Part shown: piece after piece, positions 59,106 to 64,000 of the stretch
Layout: each line of letters begins with the position of its first letter
Numbering within the stretch: the first letter of the stretch is position 1
NCBI GenBank assembly: GCA_008704415.1
Contig: VXIS01000162.1
Coordinates: forward strand, 38,017-102,016
Direction of reading: 5' to 3'
DNA length: 64,000 nucleotides
From: Sphaerosporella brunnea
Taxonomy: Eukaryota > Ascomycota > Pezizomycetes > Pezizales > Pyronemataceae
Position numbers and translations under genes: made by a program
The notes under the pieces: model-generated
What the model was told of the DNA's origin: nothing
Seen by the model: only the letters and a program-made list of their open reading frames with translations
The model's database searches: none

Positions 59106-61162
59106 ATGTTATCTAGAAATATGGCTCTCAGAATTACAACTTGGAATGGTGCGCTCAAGTGAACGGTGATGTTTTTCAGTTCTATGCTAATACTGGCGGC
59201 GTGCTAGTGAACGGCATCAGGTACTCACCTGGGCGATGAAACTGCACAAATGTCTGACTGACATATAACAGGAATCCGTTTAGTTTTCAGCCATGGAGCA
59301 CACAAAAAACGTTCGAGTACATGTTCGACACCCTCGAAGCCGATATTGTTTGCTTCCAGGAAACCAAGATTCAGAAGAAGGATCTCACAGACGATATGGT
59401 GCTTGTTCCGGGATGGGACTCCTATTTTACCTTTCCTAAACTCAAAAAAGGTGGCACACAGTCCGCTCGCACGCTCTATTAATGCTGACTCTCACAGGTT
59501 ACAGTGGGGTGGCTGTATACACACGCAACTCGAAATGTCAACCCATCCGAGCGGAGGAAGGCATCACTGGTTATCTTGAGCCACCGTCACATCCAGGAAA
59601 GACCTACAAATCTTTACCTAGCTCAGACTGCATTGGAGGATATCCTGAACTTTCAAAAGAGGATGCGCTGTTGCTGGACAGCGAAGGTCGAGCATTGGTG
59701 CTCGACTTCGGTGCATTTGTGCTGATCGGAACATATTGCCCAGCTTCTGTGGATCCAACAAGAGATGCTTTCAGGATTGCTTTTGTGGAAGCCTTATTCT
59801 GCCGCGTTCGGAAATTAGTAACTGAATGCAAGCGGCGAGTTGTGGTTGTGGGCGATCTCAACATTGCTCGAGACGAGATCGATGCCGCTGGTGCGAAGGA
59901 AATGATGAGGGAGTTCCAGATGGTCAGCTGGAAGGAAACGCCTACAAGAGACGCTTTGGACCGCCTTTTGGCGCCAAATAAGCATGGGGTGATGGTCGAC
60001 CTTTGCCGAGAATATTTCCCTAGTAGACTGGGCATGTATACATGTGAGTGTTGTTGTTTCCTGGTGAAGATATTCCTTAATGCTCATTGTTTTAGGTTGG
60101 GATGTCAAGAAAAACAAGAGACCCGGAAACGCAGGTACGAAAGCGCAATGGGATCAGGAACCATCAAATAATGCTAATCTTAGCACAGGTTCGCGAATAG
60201 ATTACATCTTGTGTTCTTCCGACATGCAATCCTGGTTTTCGGAGGCAAACATCCAGGAGGGATTAATGGTAAACTCGAAGAAGCCTTTGTGCTTGTTGAC
60301 CGGCTATTGATTATTTTTTAGGGTTCCGATCATTGCCCTGTTTTTGCCACCTTAACTCCGACCGTTAATATCGACGGGAAACAGAAAAATATTCTGGATC
60401 TTGTCAACCCAGAGGGTATGTTCCGATCAGGAGAACGACAAACAACATTCAATGTTCCTGCAAAGCCAAGGCTCTGCATGAGACGATTCCCCGAGTTCAG
60501 CCAGCGCCAAAATATCAAGGAAATGTTTCGCAAAATATCCTCAACCCGAGTTGCCGCCACCATGGCTCCCGCCAGAGCATCCACTCCTCCTTCGTCTGTA
60601 GGACGTCCGGCCAAGCGACTTAAAAGCTCGTCTTCTAGTTCAATTCTGCGGAAGTCTCAGATTCCAAAGTCTCAAGGCCAGAAGACTTTAACCGGTTTCT
60701 TGAAGCCAGCTGTGAGCAACAGAGCATCCCCTTCAAGCGCATCAGATGCACCGCAAACAGATATAGGTCAGCCTAGGGCGTCATCTCTCGATAGCTGCGA
60801 GCAGCCATCCTCAAAAGAGGCTGCAATTTCTGTTAATCAATCTATGATTGACCCAATCGAATCTAAGGAGCAATGGGATTTGATTTTCTCGAAACGGAGG
60901 CCGCCGGTTTGTGAGGCTCACGGTGAAGAGTGCATCCAGCTTGTAACCAAGAAACCAGGCCTGAATCATGGAAGAGCATTCTGGATGTGTCGCAGGTTTG
61001 TACTTGGTATTCCCTAAAGATTTTGAAACACAGCGCGGTTCTGGTCCTTGGCTGATGTGTTTTGCAAGACCAATAGGACCTGAAGGGGAATCAGTGGCGG
61101 AATCAGGCCGCAAGACGGAATGGAGATGCAATTTCTTCAAGTGGGCCAGCGATTTACAGTAA
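59106..61162 (+). CDS. APN2: AP endonuclease 2 (exonuclease III family)
   Basis: Incises abasic sites and processes 3' ends in base excision repair. Exons are 59106-59148, 59208-59220, 59272-59450, 59498-60043, 60096-60134, 60189-60268, 60322-60995 and 61069-61162, giving 555 aa (550 from ATG 59121). The 13 nt exon 2 restores ITTWNVNGIRNPF. Catalytic residues include E49 in CFQETK, the GDLNIA motif, and GSDHCPV near the end of the nuclease domain. A PCNA-interacting PIP box (GQKTLTGFLK) lies in the tail, and a C-terminal zf-GRF (CEAHGEEC to EWRCNFFKW) completes the architecture typical of Apn2. Confidence 0.95.
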
Positions 61163-62390
61163 CACCCCTGTTCATATTGCAATAGCAATAGGTTTTCCCG
61201 CCCAAATTTCATGTTCGCCTGTACCTTGACAATTGGCAATGTGAAACATTTCGAGCGTAAGGGGACTCTATACTAAGGGAATGGGCCCAGAGTGGCCATT
61301 TTCTGGCCCGCCCTATGGTGACGGACGCCCAGAACCAGCCCACGGGGTTCATTCAGTTGCCGATCAACTTGGATGGCTCGGTATGAGGGCGAAACGGCGG
61401 TTTTCTCTGGCTCGGCACTGAAAATACCGACACCCAGTTTGATTGGTTCTGTATGAGAAAGCAAAGAACCGACCAAAACGAGAACTGTGAGGCTCCAGGG
61501 GCAGAAACTCGAACCGACCTTAAAAAGTCCCATTCCGGGCATGGAACCCCACAACGAACCCTCAAAAAGCCCCGACTGCAACAGTGACAGTGGAATCCTT
61601 ACACCGAAGTTTTATGCAAAGTTGGCCTCGCTGTAGCTGGAAACCTATTACGATAAAAACCCTATGCTCAGCCGCGCCGCGGGGGAACTTGGGGGAGAGT
61701 CAGCACAGTCTTAGGTAAGAAAGTAGTTATAGTGTGTCGCCAAACACTGCCTCTGTACACCGCTTCGGGTCCGGTATGAGTTCAAGTTGGAAATACAGCG
61801 TTGATGTGTTGAAAATAAGGAACCGATACACTCACCCAAACGCGGCCTAAGTACCTTAGCAGGGGTGGGTGTTTTGGAAAATGGTTATGCAATCATGATA
61901 TGACTATGTTTGCCAATCTAAGCTAATAGGCCAAAACAGTATCATGCAATGCACTTTCGTATATCTTATATCATCATCATCATCACCGTTGAGCCGTGCC
62001 CCCGACTGTCGCCTCGTCTGCCTCAATCCCCAAAACTGAGGCGACACCACCAGTAGATGCAGCATGAAAAAGAAACTGGGAGATGTGGTGATGCCGAAGC
62101 CGGAAGCCTACTCGTGACAGATATATGACTGACTGAAAAAACTCAACACCATTGCTGCGATGGCGTGATGAATCACTGAAACATGTGATGTCACTCGAGT
62201 ATGTGCCCATCATGATTGGTTGATGTGTGAGATTCGATTTTACCTAAGGATTATATATCAGGTCACTACAAAAATAATCTCATTTTCTGGAGCTCTTTTT
62301 CAAGAAAAAAAGTTACGTTACCGTTTTCTGGAATAGTGGTTGTCGCGGAAAGGATATCCCGTGGTAAACTGATTTATTAAAAAATGTGTT
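61163..62390. other. Repeat-bearing intergenic DNA
   Basis: A segment at about 61316-61373 (cccagaaccagc, gttcattcagttg, atcaact) resembles one near 56412-56450. The rest is unassigned, with short frames only. Confidence 0.45.
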
Positions 62391-62548
62391 TAGAGGCGTG
62401 CAGACACCGGTGACGATCACACACCGGTGACGGACCACCAAAAGGATGAGGGCTTATGTAACAATGCAACCGAAGAGCCTCAAGGAAGTTTGCGGTTGCA
62501 AGTACTAAAGTCCGGTGTGTGATCGTCACCGGTGTCTGCACGCCTCTA
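62391..62548. mobile_element. Miniature foldback element (tagaggcgtgcagacaccgg family), copy 2
   Basis: Bases 62391-62427 and 62512-62548 are perfect inverted repeats over 37 bp, ending tagaggcgtgcagacaccgg. The TA at each tip may be the duplicated target. The interior matches copy 1 at 17133-17270 in inverted orientation. A 12-13 bp direct repeat (aaaaaatgtgttt) flanks the element, offset by ccc on the right. Confidence 0.85.
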
Positions 62549-62739
62549 CCCAAAAAATGTGTTTTGAGGAAAACCTCGCTCCTCAAATAATCCTTATATA
62601 ATGGTTGCCCTGAAGTTTACGAAAGGGATTTGTAAAAATAAATGAAATGACATGGCAACGAAATCACGTGACTATGCGAAAATGAAAATGAAATGGCAAA
62701 GAAATCATGTGCAGCAGGTGACTTGGGCTGCCGTCTCCT

Positions 62740-64000
62740 TCGCTTCGCTGTCCCCCCTTAGCCACACCCCCTTAGCCACATAGCCACATCACAGCCATCA
62801 ACGCCGTCCCCTCCCCCCTTAGCCATCAACACCGACACCCCCCCGCTTAGCCATCAACGTCGCCACCCCCGAGCCATCAACGTCGCCGCCCATCAACGAG
62901 GTACGTTGCGCGAACAATCCTCTACGTTGCGCGAGGTGCCGATGCTAATAGGAACAGACTGTTATCGTTACGCGAGGTACTTTTCACCAATCTACATCAC
63001 ACTGTGGTCTCCTTGTCGCGGGCTTGCCTGCCAGGAAGCCTACTTACCTTGCCCCCTTCAACAACTGAACACTGCCTACGGGTATTTCCTTGTTACTGGC
63101 GGAGCTAAAAGCAGGGGGAAGTGCTGTCAAATTTTCTGATGATGCTAACGCGTGGTTTTTTTCACATAGCCATCAACGCCGCACGCCCCCCCTCTCCGAG
63201 CCATCAACGTCGACACCCCCCTTAGCCATCAACGTCGCCGCCTCTGAGCCATCAACGCCGAGCCGACACCCCCTCCTTAGCCATCAACGTCGCCGAGCCG
63301 ACACACCCCTCCTTAGCCAACAACGTCGCCACCCCCGAGCCATCAACGAGGTACGTTGCACGAACAATTCCCTACATTGCGCGAACAATTCCCTACATTG
63401 CGCGAGGTGTCGATGCTAACGGGAACAGACTTTTATCATTACGCGAGGTACTTTTCACCAATCTACATCCCATTGAGCTTGCTCCAACACACACTGTGGT
63501 CTCCTTGTCGCGGGCTTGCCTGCCGGGAGGCCTACAGTCTTGCCCCCTTCAACAACTGAACACTGCCTACGGGTATTTCCTTGTTGCTGGCGGAGCTAAA
63601 AGCAGGGGGAAGTGCTGTCAAATTTTCTCATGATGCTAACGCGTGGTTTTTTTCACATAGCCATTAACGCCGCCCCCCCCGAGCCGTCAACGCCGCCCCC
63701 CGAGCGCTCAACGTCGACACCCCTTCCCCCCCTTAGCTGCCCCCCGAGCCATCAACAAGGTACGTTGCGCAAACAATTCCTACGTTACGTGAGGTACTTT
63801 TCACCAATCTACATCCCATTGAGCTTGCTCCAACACACACTGTGGTCTCCTTGTCGTAGGCTTGCCTGCCGGGAGGCCTACAGTCTTGCCCCCTTCAACA
63901 ACTGAACACTGCCTACGGGTATTTCCTTGTTGCTGGCGGAGCTAAAAGCAGGGGGAAGTGCTGTCAAATTTTCTGATGATGCTAACGCGTGATTTTTTTC
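62740..64000. repeat. GC-rich tandem array, running off the window
   Basis: Long units repeat with spacings of about 490 and 347 bp, measured at ctgtcaaattttctgatgat (63124, 63614, 63961). Each unit has an AT-poor variable segment of gccatcaacg and ccccc blocks, followed by a conserved segment. The conserved segment starts gaggtacgttgcgcgaac and continues cacactgtggtctccttgtc and ctgaacactgcctacgggta. Unit-length change comes from the variable segment. The array is truncated at the window edge, and no protein is recognised in it. Confidence 0.8.

Noticed and set aside
62740..64000. CRISPR-like array
   Set aside because: Repeat units are hundreds of bases long with variable GC-rich segments; this is a eukaryotic satellite-like tandem repeat, not short repeats with spacers.

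Overview
This 64 kb window is nuclear DNA of a filamentous ascomycete (Pezizomycotina; the exact class cannot be read from the sequence). The evidence is intron-rich genes with short GT-AG introns (mostly 47-75 nt), and a fungal-typical gene set: FMP27/Hobbit with WPPW and GFWDK motifs, GEP4, CAB2, IRC22, CMS1, NOP6 and fungal Rac and G-beta. I rebuilt eighteen multi-exon protein genes by joining reading frames at splice sites. All their coding lengths are multiples of three.

Layout. 1-5.6 kb: mitochondrial glutamyl-tRNA synthetase and the mitochondrial PGP phosphatase GEP4 share a 113 bp divergent promoter, followed by an ADAL-type deaminase. 7-8.4 kb: a heterotrimeric G-protein beta subunit. 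8.4-15 kb: a gene-poor stretch with a decayed, internally repeated gene and a perfect 79 bp terminal-inverted-repeat element. 15-19.5 kb: a RING protein with two SUMO-interaction-like motifs, and PRP19. 20.9-25.3 kb: a secreted/anchored GH16 protein and the ER protein IRC22. 26-27 kb: a frameshifted zinc-finger pseudogene and two adjacent miniature elements. 28-31.4 kb: eIF4B (with probable micro-exons) divergent from a Tim17-like membrane protein. 32-42.8 kb: the giant lipid-transfer protein FMP27/BLTP2 (2875 aa) convergent with CAB2. 43-54 kb: an actin/Rho group, namely a 1625 aa disordered AIM21-like protein, an F-BAR RhoGAP (RGD1) and the GTPase Rac. 54-61.2 kb: NOP6, CMS1 and APN2. 61-64 kb: repeats ending in a GC-rich tandem array that runs off the window.

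The most unusual content is a population of at least nine short foldback elements, all with TA flanks as expected of Tc1/mariner-type insertion, some nested or abutting, and no transposase in the window. One of them (48333-48901) has about 154 bp inverted repeats, carries an intact 57-codon ORF with its own polyadenylation signal, and fills most of the divergent promoter between the AIM21-like gene and RGD1. It is the best candidate here for something undescribed. No tRNA, rRNA or CRISPR array was found.
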